A stretch of 64,000 nucleotides of DNA from Typhlomys cinereus (Eukaryota; Chordata; Mammalia; Rodentia; Platacanthomyidae), in contig JALPQD010000294.1 of the NCBI GenBank assembly GCA_023101885.1, forward strand, positions 1,167,501 through 1,231,500, written 5' to 3'. Below are positions 1 through 12,834 of this stretch, in pieces. The notes beneath the pieces are model-generated. The model made no database searches. It was not told the origin of the DNA and worked only from the letters and a program-made list of their open reading frames with translations. Numbering within the stretch: position 1 is the stretch's first letter; the number at the start of each line of letters is the position of its first letter. The position numbers were made by a program, and so were the translations under genes.

Positions 1-780
1 TCCCCTTTCCATTCTAGTATCCTCTTCCATATTTAAGTCCTTTTGTTTTATTTAGTGTGTACTGAATTCAACCAAGGCCTCCTGTATGATTTGGGTATTG
101 AGATCTTCTTCTTGGATCCTGGTGCGTTACTTCATGTAGGCATTACTAGGTATTTCTACCCTTCTTTTGCACCTGTGGGTTCAGTACTTTATCGGACTAC
201 ATAGTTTCTTATCATAGCTGACTTTATAGGTTCCCCTGTAGGTTTACCATGAGTAACCATCTCTGTTGTAGATTTATGATTGTCACTGTAGTGGTTTTTT
301 TTTGTCAGATAGCACTTCACAGTTCTTTTCCTTTGTCTTCTGATTTTTACATTCTTTCTGATGTCTCTTCAGAGTATATGCCATGGTGATGACTAAATTC
401 TCAATCTTCATTTATCTCAGCATCTTGTGAAATCATGGTTCTCTGCATCTGTCTCTAGTCATGATGATGAGAAGTTCCTCTGCCTTAGATTAAGGATATT
501 TTTTGTATTCTTTCTGCTCTTTTCTTTGTGATGTTCCCAGATCCTTCCCTGAGTGTAGAATGTTGAATATTACACCTGAGACCAAGTGTTCCACTATTAT
601 CTATTCCCACCAACCACCATCTCTTGATAAAAGAAACTTCTGCTGAAGGCTGCAAGCTGTCTTAATAATTGGGTTTAAAAATAAATACTTAGAAGGCAGT
701 TTGATACAGTCTTGTTAATGAAACATTATTAGTAGGTTTTCCTCTTGGGCTTATGAACTCTTTGTTCTTAGAGTCTTAGT
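1..780. other. degraded repeat-like sequence, possibly an old rodent L1 3'UTR
   Basis: The stretch contains phrases that resemble old rodent L1 (Lx-type) 3' regions, for example aaaataaatacttagaaggcagtttgata and attagtaggttttcctcttgggcttatgaac at 680-755. There is no coding frame. The assignment rests on memory of the family and is weak. Confidence 0.35.
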
Positions 781-1677
781 GTGCTTTCTCATAGCAACTT
801 TGAATTTCATCTTGTGTAGAGAGTTGAATCCAGTTGAAATTGTTGGTTACCCTCATAACATTCATACCACTACTACACCAGCCTGGTTGAAGAATACAGT
901 TGGTATGAACATGGAAAGAGGAATCAAGAGGGGAAGGCTTAAGGAAGGAGGGGAAAGAGGAGATAGGTTAGACGAAGGTTACAAAAGGGGTGAATAATAC
1001 CAAGAATGGAAGGAAAAGCCACATGGAAACCTGTCAATTTATTGAATTATTTCAAAAGCACAACAGAGCATGAAGTTATAAGGATGTACTCTGAACAGCA
1101 ATTCAAAGAGATGGGGAGTAAAGGGATAATGGAAACCATCTTGAGCTTCACCTCCCCTGAAATCATAGGTGATCAAAGTTCCCAGTGAAGGTATCAGATA
1201 ACTCTATATGAACTCTTAATCAGGGAGGTTCCAAAGATGTGTAAATTAAAATAGATTATTGCCTTTACTCTTGGTGCCCACCAGAAAGTGATGATAAGAT
1301 CCTGTTGCTGAAGGCAACACATAGTTTAAACAAAAGACATAGAGAAAGCAAGGTAGACTAGCCCTGGAAACTCCTCCCTGATGGCTAGTTATTATAGTCA
1401 GGAAGGCACTATGCAGGCTACTGAGTGAGCAAAAGCCATTAACAGTCTTACCCAACTATGAGGCCTCTATGAGCTACTTCCAGAATCATCCTGGAGTTAG
1501 TTTTTCAAGAGACATCAAACATATCACTAGGAAATGGAAGATGGTGATCCTAAGAAGTTTCTATAATGTAATAATAATGTTACATACTGGCATAGATTGC
1601 CATTATCTTGTAGATTATTCATAAGCCAGCTTTTAATGTGGCATCCTCATATGTGGAATAATATAACATTTTTAATT

Positions 1678-2045
1678 GGTGTTATAGTTAGGTACAGGTG
1701 CCAACTTGATGGTAGAGGGTTTGAGCTCTGGGCACATTTGTAGAGAATTAGTAGTTGAGTTAAGCACAGAACGAACCTGCAGGAGATTTTTCTAGATGAT
1801 GAGACAGGCCTAGCCCATGGTTGGTAGAACTAGTCCTCAGGCAGGTAAATAAAATGGAGGGAACTGTTTGAGAAAGAAGGCATTATTGTGTATATTGGCC
1901 AGATATACTAGTCTGGCAAGTAAGGATTGTCTCTCTGTCTCTCAGTCATTATGTGAAGATGGTGTATGTGAAGATTGTTTCTTTAAGCTGTTTGATGATG
2001 ATTTTATCAGCAACCATGCAGGTGAATTGCTATAGTTGGTATCAC
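1678..2045 (+). repeat. medium-reiterated rodent repeat, copy 1
   Basis: It starts gttatagttaggtacaggtgccaacttgatggtaga, passes ctgcaggagatttttctagatgatg, aaataaaatggagggaactgtttgagaaa and agtctggcaagtaaggattgt, and ends ttatcagcaaccatgcaggtgaattgctatag. It matches the copy at 53725-54165 for most of its length, with an internal deletion near 1965-2000. It may be a hAT-Charlie/URR1-type element; the family name is not certain. Confidence 0.75.
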
Positions 2046-2049
2046 TAAA

Positions 2050-4120
2050 AGATGTGTTTTACTTACATAACCAATTAGAACAACTTTTGGTTCTTCTACT
2101 TAGCAATTATTTATTTACTAACTTGCTTGAGTGTCTAATTTTTTGTTTCATCTCCTATTTACTTATTTAACTGAGGAAATGTTATTAAATAAGTAAGGAC
2201 TCAGGAAATGATGGTCTACCATTTATTCTAAATTGATACCTAGTGATGTGCCTGGAAAATGGTAAAGAAGAAGTTTTAAAAGAATTGGCCAAAATGAGAC
2301 ACTGGGATTGCTTTTGGATTCATGAGCAGAAGTGTTTCTTTTTCTGGCATAAAAAAATGCAAGTTGACAGTGGGTAGAATCCATGAATTGCTGGACTGTG
2401 AAATCCTGAACAAAGGCTAGTGACTGATGTCCCTTGTCAGGTAGGTGATCCAAAAATGCACGCTTGGGAACTGCTGGAATAACCTACTAGAGCTAGAGGG
2501 GAACTTAGAGATGAAGAATCCAAGGCTCAGAAGTTTAAGACATTCTCATTAGTGACTGAGCAGGACTGGCCCCAGTTTCTTCCCTTCCCTACACTGCTTC
2601 CCACCTCCCTATTGCCCAGAGGCAATGGCAGTATTGGCTATGTCCAGCCCCGTGGCCAAGTCGGATACTGTGCCCAGGGACAATAAATCGAAGGCAGCTG
2701 GGCAACAGGGGTTTCTTGCCAAATTGGTAAACGTTGGTTGTCAGCAAACCAGAGGCACAGAACCATTTTAGAAAATTTCCAGTTAAAGTGGAATTTTCAA
2801 AACCACGATCTGCCACCAGGTCAGTACAGCTGATTTGATGGGAAATCGGGGCTTTGTGTGCCTGTTAATAGTGGTTCAGTCTGAGTACTTCCTCCAGGCC
2901 AGATTGCCTCTGACCACAAGTCCCTAAAATCACCCACTGGAGATTGCTCTCCTTGTCATTTGTTAGGCGAAGCCCCTTTTTGGGCCTCTTGACTCAGAGC
3001 AACTTCTAGAAGGACAATAATTCATTTCATCTCTCTGTAGGCTCCGACTGGGAATTAGTGAAGTAGGCAAGAGGGTTAGGGGTGATTACTCAATGATAAA
3101 CAGTGAGTCATGCCGAGAAATGATATTTTTATTCCTTCAGAGTCAATAGGCGTATCTGAAGCACTATAAAGATGTCCAGGTGAGTTTATTAAGTTTTGAG
3201 AAGAAAGAAATAGATGAGGAGCAGATGAAAATCTTGGATGAAGTCCTAGACCTTGATCACAGAGGATTTTATTTATTTTTTGATATTATAGTGGATAATA
3301 ACAAGACAAAATTCATAAGGAGGATCATTTCCAGGAAAAAAATGTAGCACTGATTTCTTATGCAATACTTGAGAAAATATCTCTCAGAAAAGATTCTGGA
3401 TCCAATTCTATTTTTCAGGCCAAATGTAATAAGTAAGCCTGAAGCCCAATGACCTCTCAGATCTAATCTGAGGAGGGTGTGATGTTAGTTAACATGGAGC
3501 TTAGATAGTATGTATGTACAGACTGTCCCTAGCAGTATGGTGTTAGTTAATGGCTTGAGATATTCTTTAGCAAAGAGTTAATTGCAGGACACTTGGACAG
3601 GTTTTATAGTTGGAATAGATGATATATTTGATGGTGTGAGCTGTGTGTGTCAAATGCCACTGCTTTATCCTGTGACTCGTGGGTCCTAATGTACAGTAGC
3701 ATCATTTCCAGACTCTAAACCAACCCTGTTTTCCCCTCATAGTGGACATGTAAACTTTATTGTTTATGGAACTCACCACATAATAAACATTGTCAATAGT
3801 GTCAGTGACCACAACCACACAACAAATTGCCTTTCCACTTAGTCAAGCATGTAATGAAATGATTGAACCCAGAACTGTTCTTCATGATGACATGACTAGT
3901 TATTGTCAGACCATAGGATTTTGGAATCTGCCTTATAATAAGCCCTAAGTCTACCATGTAGACCTAGGATTGTCCTGCTTGTCCCCATTTCTGATATGAT
4001 TCTTCTTTGTGCCTGGAAAGATTTTGTAGTGAAATTAGTTACCATCCTCAGGTGGTCTTGAAAGATTATAATATTCTCTTCCTAGGTATACACTGAAGAC
4101 TTAATGAAGATATGCCTCCA
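2050..4120. other. no gene seen
   Basis: No coding frame or recognisable repeat. 2560-2830 is more GC-balanced and could be conserved non-coding DNA, but nothing in one sequence can prove that. Confidence 0.5.
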
Positions 4121-4125
4121 AGGAC

Positions 4126-4363
4126 AGTGAACTTTTTTAATACATTTTTTATTTTCATTTTTTTGTGTGTACATGTGTATCAAAGGGCACTGTGTGTGTT
4201 TGTGGAGGTCCAAGGATGACTTGGGAATCATCTTTGATTGCTCTACCTCCTTTTTGCTTAGATTTGGGGTTTCCTTCCCATGGTCTGCCCTCCTGTCAGA
4301 TGTACAGACCAACATCTTCTCTTCCTGGTGGTTTTTTTTTATTCAATTGTGCGTGTGCGTGTG

Positions 4364-4415
<52 letters not shown>

Positions 4416-4720
4416 TGTAGAACCAGGGCGAATTCGGGAACCACCATGGACCGCCTCCACCTCCTCCTTGTTTACTCTGCCCCAGGATTTACAGGCTCTG
4501 CCCTACCAGGACCAGAAACGCAGGCTGTCCCCACTTCCGCCCAGTGTCTATACGTGGGGTCTAGAATCCGAACTCAGGACCTTCCACCTGCAAGGCAGAG
4601 GCTTAACCCCTGAGCCACCTCTCCAGCCCTTCTTTCTGGTGTTTTTAAGTGGAATCTGAGATCTGAATTCAGGTCCTACTTGTGAGGCAGAGACTTAAGC
4701 CCTGAGCCATCTCTCCAGCC
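4126..4720 (-). mobile_element. older B2-like SINE, split by a younger copy
   Basis: Left half 4126-4330 (tttgtggaggtccaaggatgacttgggaatcat...) and right half 4630-4720 (ggaatctgagatctgaattcaggtcc... gccatctctccagccc) are collinear parts of one diverged SINE on the - strand. Confidence 0.75.
4331..4629 (-). mobile_element. young B2-like SINE inserted in an older SINE
   Basis: It reads on the - strand as ggctggagaggtggctcaggggttaag at its 5' end (right side), with a (TG)n block at 4361-4418 on the + strand. An imperfect duplication (tcttcctggtg at 4320-4330, ttctttctggtg at 4630-4641) brackets it. The flanks belong to one older SINE. Confidence 0.9.
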
Positions 4721-4776
4721 CAACAGTGAACTTTAAGAATAGCATTATATAAAGTAAAAATTCCCTGGAGACTGAT

Positions 4777-4893
4777 GCTTTTGGTTGGTTTGTGTGCTTT
4801 ACTCTGTGAACGGGCTGGCCTCAAACTCATGTTCCTCCTGCCATTGTCTCCTGAGTACTGGGATTACAGACATGTGCTACCATGTCCACTAGA
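4777..4893 (-). mobile_element. B1-like SINE (7SL-derived)
   Basis: The - strand reads gtagcacatgtctgtaatcccagtactcaggag...ggaacatgagtttgaggccagcc, the classic B1 order. Confidence 0.85.
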
Positions 4894-5099
4894 CACATGC
4901 ATGTTGGATAATTTTATCACTGTTAATTTGCTAAGTAAGCCTTACAGTACTGTATATACTACACATAAAAATGACTAGTTTTTCAAGCTAGTCTTTTAGG
5001 AACTTTGAAACTCATTTTTATCTATAAATTATTACAAATTTTTTTATCTGGTAAATTACAGTTTTCATATTTTCTTATACATGATTTCAGTTCTTTTTT

Positions 5100-5290
5100 T
5101 ATAATATTTAAAAGATGTTTATTTGAGAGGGGGGCTAGGAAAGAGAGAGAGAGCCCATGTGCCACAGTCACATGTGGAAGACAATAGGCAAGTTTTGGAA
5201 ATTCATTTTTTGCCTATCATGAGGCATCCTAAGATCCAGTTCAGGCCACTAAGATCGTACACAAACGAATTGGCACCTCACTAGCCCTTA
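5100..5290 (-). mobile_element. possible very old B2-superfamily SINE
   Basis: A purine-rich start (ttatttgagaggggggctaggaaagagagagagag) resembles the two copies at 7628 and 16785. The head is too diverged to be sure. Confidence 0.4.
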
Positions 5291-5299
5291 GTTCTAATC

Positions 5300-7425
5300 A
5301 GCTTATTTGTCCCTCCTCTGTGTTTTATAACCATGTGAACTTTTGTGCTGTAATACTTTTCCATGTTTGTTCATTATTTTTGCCCACCAGCCAAGGGTTG
5401 CTGGAGGACAGAGGCTCATGGCCTATTTGCTTTTGTCTCTACAACCTATACAGGACCAGGTGCATCGGTGTAACATCAGTGTATTCCAAACCACATTGTA
5501 TCATGTGGAACTATTTTAGAAATCCTCTTAGATTCGGTATATCACAAATTCAAATTGACTGTAATCTACCTGTGGCCTCTTTAGCTGCTTCTGATCTCTG
5601 GAAGAAAAGGACTCCAAGTAGGATTTTGTGTACAGGCTCCCTGTGGTGAACCTTTGATTGGATTTCTGCAAGTACTGCAGGTTAGTTTAGCTTGTGCCAG
5701 TTGCAGTGGGAAAGGAAACAGTTACTCTTCACAGTCAGTGCAGGGAAAACTTAATTTTCTTCAAACCGGAATTGTTTTACTTTAGAATTTATATGCATTA
5801 TGCATACAGCTATACATATATTAAAACATAGACTTCTGGTGGTTAAAACTCCTGGGGATTGTTTGTGTTTGCTCTCCCTGCTGCCTCCCGGTTTTCCTAT
5901 TTGTTCTTTCTGCCCTTAATATGAATGTTTTTCTCATTACTCAAGTAATGTAGCTTCATTGAGGAAAAAAAGTAACCTATAGGATACTGGGTTCTTTCTG
6001 TTTCTGTGCCCTAACTTCAAGTATGATTTTTGCTTAGGCAGTCTGTCCTGATTGTTGCAGAATGTCCACTGTAATTCTTTTTATCACACTTGGTACAACA
6101 TAAGAGAAAAAAAATAGAGTCCATTCCTGTGTGTCTGACCCATCTCCAAGTTCAGTCACATTCCTCTTCCTTCCTGTATGTTTAACCTGTCTTGTGGCTT
6201 CTCAAGGAATCCATTCCTAAACCAGTAAGTGGCAAGAATAAGGAAATTGCCATGGTTGGCTTCAAAGTTTCACAAGCGTTTTCTTAAAGGCTAGATAATG
6301 AATGTTGGAGACTTTAAAGTCCATTTCATGTATGCATCTGTGCTATTGCAGCAATGATACATGTGAAATGAGTGGGTGTGACTTGTGTTATAATAGCAGG
6401 TATTATTTACTAAGCCAAGTGGCAGGTCCAAGGGCCATCATTTGCCAAACCTAAGCCTGAGCCCATGACTCTGAAGCATTAACATTCATCCATGATCACT
6501 GGGGCTTATTAAAGCATGAGGTCCCTCGTGCAGTTTACATTTTAGCAGATCTGAAGTAGAAACAGATAATTTGCATTTCAGGCAAGTTTCTATTGTTTCA
6601 TACTGATGCTTCTGCTTCAGAAACTTCACTTAGATTAGAATTTCTTTCTGTTGGGAGGCTGAGTTGCCTTGTGACTTATAGGATGTGAAGCAGCAGCCTT
6701 GGCGTCTGCCCATTAGGGTCTCAGTGATGACAAGAAAAGAAGGAAGAGCAGCAGGAGGTGGAGAAGGAGAAAGAGGAGCAAGGAGGAAAAATGAAGAGCA
6801 AAAGGAGGAAGAGGAGCAGGTGGACCAGGAGCAGGAGGACAAACAGGCTAAAAAGGCTAGAATATTTCTGAATGTTTCCTGTGGGTGCAAATCACCTTCC
6901 TTCTGCCTTAGTCAATTCCAGTATATCTATTCAGTGTTGAAACATGTTCATCTTTCCTTGTTGAATTTGTTTATAAATTTACTGTGCCGGGATTAGAAAG
7001 AAGGGAGAAAATGATTGTTGGACAGACAATCAGGAACATCTTTTGTGAATGAAATTGTAACAATTCCTAACCACAAAGAAAAAGAATTCATTGCTCAAAA
7101 TGTTTCAGAAACTGTAACAATAATACATACATTTAAGTATTTTCTTGAGTTAAGTATCTAACTGTAAAATTAAAAAAACTTTATAGAACCTGGCAATAAA
7201 TGGAGGGAAGATGATAATTAACAAATAAAGCCTCTTGCTACATGAAGCCTTAGTTACAAGTTACATGTGAATTTGAATGATTTTTCATGCAAAGATTATA
7301 AGGGTGGCTATATTTATAAAATTTTGTTATATTTTCATACTAAGATTATTAATAGATCCATTTTCTAGTTCTTGTAGTTTATATAGAAATAGAATATGAA
7401 AAAAATTTGAACAGCACTCCCCTCA
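5300..7425. other. no gene seen
   Basis: Unique-looking AT-rich DNA apart from the purine-rich tract at 6730-6850. Confidence 0.5.
6730..6850. repeat. purine-rich (GGA/GAA) low-complexity tract
   Basis: Over 100 bp almost free of pyrimidines on the + strand. ORFs on both strands here (E/K/R-rich one way, S/C/P-rich the other) are by-products of composition. Confidence 0.85.
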
Positions 7426-7429
7426 TTAT

Positions 7430-7570
7430 TTTTTAAACAGATTTCACTATGTAATCCAAGATGGCCTGAAGTTTTCTGTATAACTTAGGTTAGTGTACAA
7501 TTTGCCACAGCCTTCCTATCTTTGCCTTCCAAGTACAGGGATTACAGGCATATGATGCTATGCTTAGCTT
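7430..7570 (-). mobile_element. B1-like SINE, diverged
   Basis: The + strand shows cactatgtaatccaagatggcctg ... tgccttccaagtacagggattacaggcatatgatgctatgctt, the antisense of B1. Confidence 0.8.
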
Positions 7571-7627
7571 GTTTGGGCCAGTAGGGGATGTGGGGGTGTG
7601 TACAAGTTTTTAAATCTCAGACACTAT

Positions 7628-7783
7628 TTTTTAATCTTTTAATTTATCCATTCATTTGAGGGGAAGAGTGAGAGAGATAAAAACAACTTTTTTCTCTTCC
7701 ACCATGCAGGTTCCAATCTTGAACCCAGGTCTCCAGGTTTATACTCAGGTGCCTTGCCCACTGAGCCATCCCACTGCCCCCAC
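7628..7783 (-). mobile_element. old 'gagagaga'-type B2-superfamily SINE
   Basis: The - strand ends (right side) with the SINE head: ccttgcccactgagccatcccactgcccc. The + strand tail side has ttcatttgaggggaagagtgagagagataaaa. This form, with purine repeats near the tail, is abundant in jerboa sequences as I recall them. Confidence 0.65.
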
Positions 7784-7859
7784 TTTTGTATTTTCAGGAC
7801 ATCTTCAGAGAAATAAAAAAATACAGGAAGTATTAATCATGAATTGTTAATTATTAAAG

Positions 7860-9785
7860 TAGTTGTGAAACTGTCTTCTCTTTAACATTTTGACTTTCTT
7901 GTGTGTTATATTCCTTACCATTTACTTGTGATTCCTAACTTTGTTGCAAGATGACCAAGAACATGAATGTGAAATGGGGAATCTTGCTTGTCCCTAATAT
8001 TTGGCAGAGTTTCTAAAAATGGTTTCATTTGTTTCTTAATTTTGTCAAGTAAACTATTCCAAATCATAATAATGGGAGAAAGCGATATTAACTATCATTT
8101 AAGTTATGCTTATTTATGAGTGTTGATGTTAATAACTATTGTGTAAATTTTAAACTATGTTCCTTTGGGGATATTTTTTATAACCAAAGATTTGAGAGCT
8201 GGAGTAGATGATCTGGTGTAGTATAAATGAAGACATTACACTGTAAAATACTCATTATTTCAGCTTTACATGTATCACCACTTACTCTAAGTTTCTATGT
8301 TGTATTTTAAGTTTGTATAGGAAAGTCCTTGTGATATGGTTGCTTGGGAATGTGTCAGAGAAAACCTCCAGTCTAAGAGCCTGATCTCCTCTAGATAGTG
8401 GAAGGGGAGGAGGGTTGAAGAGGGAATTTCAAAGAGATCTTTATGAGGGTTAGGGCCTTCTGAGTGAAGGAAATCCCATGTCTCTGACTTAAAGGCAACA
8501 GGTGGATTTTGCTGAAAATTCCAGTTCTGTTAAATAATAATGGACATGGACCATTAAGTATGATGGAGGTGATGAAAGTAGAATATTAAAACTTTAGTTG
8601 CCAACCTTTGTTGAGGTCAGAGACTGCAGGGGGACTCTGCAAACTTTGTGGCTTTTCTTCTAGAAAAAATATGTAAAAACACATTGAATGTTAGTTTCCA
8701 TTTCAAGGGGATTATCAACCCTGGAGGCCCTTGAGGTCAGATTAAAAGCTTTAAGCTGAAAGACACATTAGGGTTTTTGAGAAACATGCCAATATTTATA
8801 ATTTATGATTCACCTAGGAAGCAATTTTGAGGCACCACAGTTTTCTGGTGTGGGTTTGGCATGGTCCTAGTAATTCTCACATTGCTTACAGAAAACCTGG
8901 ATTAGTGGCTGATGCAAGGTGCAATGGAGTTCGAAATAAGTGGGGATAAAGTACAATTTCAAATATTCATCAACGGATGAGGGGGGAAGCCCAATAGATG
9001 TTACTTTCAGAATGAAATATTTTTGACAGATGCTCTGGTTTAGCCACAACAGTTAGAAATCATGATTACTAATTTATTTATAATTTTATTTTCTTTAAAA
9101 AACTCATTTGTTTTTTCCTTGCTTTAATGATGAATGTGAATATTTATTTGTATCTTGATGCATTTTCACATCAGTCAGTGAAATTTATTCTTCCAGCTAA
9201 CAAGTGAATAACTAAATATGCTCTTCTTGTTTTCACCAAGCAGAATTTATATTAGATTGATGATGGTACTTTTCTGTCCATTTACTAGTAACTGATTTTC
9301 CTGTTGTCAATATCATCAGCAAATCAGTTAGTCTAGGCTCAGGGTCTGGTTATAGATGTAACTGGCATTTCTTTTTGAGAGATTTCAAGCAATCCAGTGT
9401 CAAGTTTGTTGACTCCCAACTCAACTCTGCTGAGGTGCTAAAGTAAGTGCGAAGAATCACAGCATTTTCACATACAGCAAATGCTCAGGAGAAAGGAAAG
9501 TCTCAGTGGAGACCTCAGAAAAATGCAAACAACTTACAGATATGAAAAGTAGCAGCAAACGATTTTTCCAAAGCTTTTGAAGTCTTACTGGAAGCATGTT
9601 GAATTCTTATTTTCTAGTGTCAGTGGCAACAGTAGTAATCAACAATAAACCATTACTTAACTTTATGGAAGATTCTACTAATTTTGTATGAGATGGTACA
9701 AAAGAAGGGTAAATTTGGAATCTGTATTTGTAAGGAATTTAAGTATTGCAGTGGGGAGGAAATTACAATGAATGTAGTCTCACAT
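7860..9785. other. no gene seen
   Basis: AT-rich, no repeat or exon signal that I can defend. Confidence 0.5.
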
Positions 9786-9787
9786 GG

Positions 9788-9900
9788 AAGGTGGAAGTAG
9801 GAGGAGCTTATTCTTAATTACATAGTGAGTTTGAGACCAATCTTGGCTACATGAGAGCCTGTCTTGAAAAAAACAAGCCAACCAACCAACCAGACATACA
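9788..9900 (+). mobile_element. B1-like SINE, 5'-truncated
   Basis: ttacatagtgagtttgagaccaatcttggctacatgagagcctgtcttgaaaaaaa is the B1 3' half, followed by a (CCAA)n-like tail. Confidence 0.8.
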
Positions 9901-9904
9901 AAAC

Positions 9905-11160
9905 ACACAACTTAGGTTTTGGAACAAATAGTATACAAGTACTAGATAAACAGCAGAGAAATTCTGATCTAGAAGCAACATCCTGAACTATGGTGTCTGT
10001 CAGAATCTCATAGAGAAAGAGCCCCATATCTCTGTCATATATCTTTACCCAATGTTGATGTTTTTTGATGTTTGTGTTTTCAGTTGTTTAGCAATCATTC
10101 TTGATCATTCATTGGTATATTCCTAGCATATGTATTGTGAGACAGGAATCATTATCAGCTGGAAACATACAGAGGAAACATGTGTTGAATGAATGAATGA
10201 ATGGACAGTACTTGCATTTAATCTTATAGAAAGGGCAGGACAGACATTTGAAAGAAAGAGGGATAAGTGACTGACAAGGTCAGTGAGACCTCTTTGTTGC
10301 TGTTCCTCTATTGCATGGGTTGGGTAGGACACCTGATTTCAACATGTATTCTATATAATAGAAACAGATCAGTCAGGAAACACAGAACATGTGTTCTTGA
10401 GGAGAATGTGCAAATAGTATTTGCTTTCATCTTAGAGGCTTAGAAAGAATTAGGAAAGCAGAGAAGATGAGTCATGCTCAAGATGGTTTCTGAGGAGCAC
10501 AGGGGAAGGCCATTTGTTGAACTGTGTTACTTTGCATAATATCATCAGGGATGCTCACAAGTCCCTGATTATATTTTGGTTTCAACTCTTCCTTTTTAGT
10601 CCACATAAAAAAGGGTCTGTTTTATAAAGTTATGGTTGCTAGTTTTTTCAGTATAGCTAATGACATGGATGTGATATCATGAAGTATGGCTCAAAATAGG
10701 ATATTCAGGTGCATAACTGAGACACACAGAAATATCCTGGAGGTAATGTTATGTTCAGTAGTAAGTTTCAGAACTTCTAATTATGTTAGCCTTTTTCCTT
10801 CCCTGATGACTTATTTTAGACAGCTTTTCTTTCATTTGAGAATTGGTCAGCCTTAAATGTCTGCTGAAGCTATGTCAGAGACCACATATTTCCAGCTCAG
10901 CTGAAATTATATGGTATTAAGCCTGAATCCTTTCAGGTTCTACCAACTTTGGCAGAAGTAAATTTAAAGCATGGTATTTCAATGAGTCTCAAAGGGAAAC
11001 TTATCCTGTTTGAAGTATATGTACCTTGCTATTTATATTTTAATTTCATAGCCTGAATAAATTAAGTAAAGAACAAATACATTTATATTCCTCTGGGACC
11101 TAGCTTCCAATAGACTGACATGCTTTATAATGGGAAACCTATCTTAATATACTTTGGACT
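9905..11160. other. no gene seen
   Basis: Contains a short (GAAT)n run at 10186-10203 and possibly an L2 scrap before it. Nothing else recognised. Confidence 0.5.
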
Positions 11161-11164
11161 TCGA

Positions 11165-11555
11165 CCTAAGAAGAAAGCTCTTCCACTTTATATTATAGTT
11201 TGAGTATGAAGTATCCCTATAGGCTCATGTGTTTAGTGCTTTCTTTCTAGCTCATGTGCTATTTAGAGAATTTGTGTCAATATTAGGCAGTGGGACATGG
11301 CTGGAAGAAGAAGGTCAGTGTGGGTGTGCCTTTAAAGGAGCAACTAGTTCCCTTCTTTGTTTTCTGTATACCATATAAGAAGGTGCAGAAACTTTTTAGC
11401 CACCTGCTCCTACTGCTGTGATGTTCAGTCCAAACATATGGGACCAAACAACCATGTCCTGAATCCTCCAAAGGTATGAACCAAAATAAGTCTTTCCTCT
11501 TTAAGTTGTTCTCTAGGAATTCTGTTGTAACCATGACAGCAGTAACTAATACTCT
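11165..11555 (+). repeat. medium-reiterated rodent repeat (URR1-like, tentative)
   Basis: The order matches a common rodent repeat: agtttgagtatgaagtatccctataggctcatgtg ... ggcagtgggacatggctgg ... aaccaaaataagtctttcctctttaagttg ... aaccatgacagcagtaactaatac. No coding potential is seen. Confidence 0.6.
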
Positions 11556-12465
11556 ATGAAGAGAAATCACTACCCTCCATGTTGACTTAGCTCAAGACAG
11601 AAGAAGAAGGATTCATTCCTTCATGGACTTTGGCTCATTAAAGTGAATCTTGTGCTATTCATTAGGTCACACCATCAGTAAATTTTCCATAACTTGCTGT
11701 CTTCATTTATTTAAGAAAACATGATTTCAATCTTACTTCAGTACCTTCACCAACATATACAACTTCCCAGAATCACCATGAATCACCAGAATCACCTTCA
11801 ACCAAGCTAATTCAAGTTTTCCAGCTTTCAATGAATCTTTAACAATGCTATCCTTATTCCTCAATACCAATGAGATTATATATAGGAAAGAGTTTGAAGC
11901 TTTTCACCGAATTCAGTACCATGTCATATTTACCTTTATTTAATAGGTGCAGCTTAATCTTAACATGTTCACTGAGTAGTACTTTTAAATTTTCAAAAAC
12001 CAAAATCTTTTTAAGACAAAATATAATACAGTAAGGTAGTACACTGTCAACAAATATTTGTCATTAGAATGAAAGTTATATGGAAAATGTTATGAAATAT
12101 GACTTATTGAGTCCTAAATACTTGCTAATATTAATTCATCAAAAATTAGACCATTTGTATAATGATTACCCTTGTATGAAGTTTAAATTAAGCAAGAAAT
12201 AAATGTTTGTTAATCAGTAGAATCAGTCTACAGGAAACTCCCTTCCCCCAAAAAAGTTTAATTAAAAAGTAGATTTCTCAATAAGGTTCAGGCAGCCTGG
12301 ATTAAAGAAAAATAGTGATAGTTTGTATATAATATTTCTGAATTACTGGACTTGGTCACAGATATGTCTTCTTCAGTCAGTGAGAAATCATAGTCATAGG
12401 AATTTCAAAGGTTCTTAATATTTTAAAGAAACAGAAAACATGATTTTTCTTCACATTTGTTTTTT

Positions 12466-12830
12466 CTTGGTTTGAATGTAAGTTGTCCCCCACAGGTTCG
12501 TGTCTGTGAATCCTTAGTTGATTAAGGTCATGGCACCTTTGGGAGGTGGAGTCTTGCTAGAGGAAGAAACATCACAAGGGTTAGGCCTTGAGGTTACCTA
12601 GCCCTGCCTGCTATCACTAGTAGTCTGCTCTTGCAGTCTGCAACATGATCTCTTGGCTACCATGATGGACATGACTTAAGCTGCCTCCAGCTTCTGAAAG
12701 CCAGCAGGTCTTTTCTGCCATAAAGGACTGTATGTTCCCTCTAGAACTGTAAGCCAAATAAATCTCCCTTTTTCCCTTAAGTCACTGAGTGGTGTCTCAC
12801 AGAAACAGAAAGAGTAATTGGGACAACTTT
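12466..12830 (+). repeat. medium-reiterated rodent repeat (URR1-like, tentative)
   Basis: ggtttgaatgtaagttgtcccccacaggttcgtg ... gggaggtggagtcttgctagagg ... gtaagccaaataaatctccctttttcccttaag ... cacagaaacagaaagagtaattgggaca. It shares the 3' layout of the 11165 and 24440 copies. Confidence 0.65.
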
Positions 12831-12834
12831 CTTT

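Noticed and set aside
4165..4659. Open frames of 148-164 codons on the + strand
   Set aside because: They read through a SINE and its (TG)n block (runs of Val/Cys); no independent gene.
6630..6996. Acidic/basic open frames on both strands
   Set aside because: They come from a purine-rich low-complexity tract.
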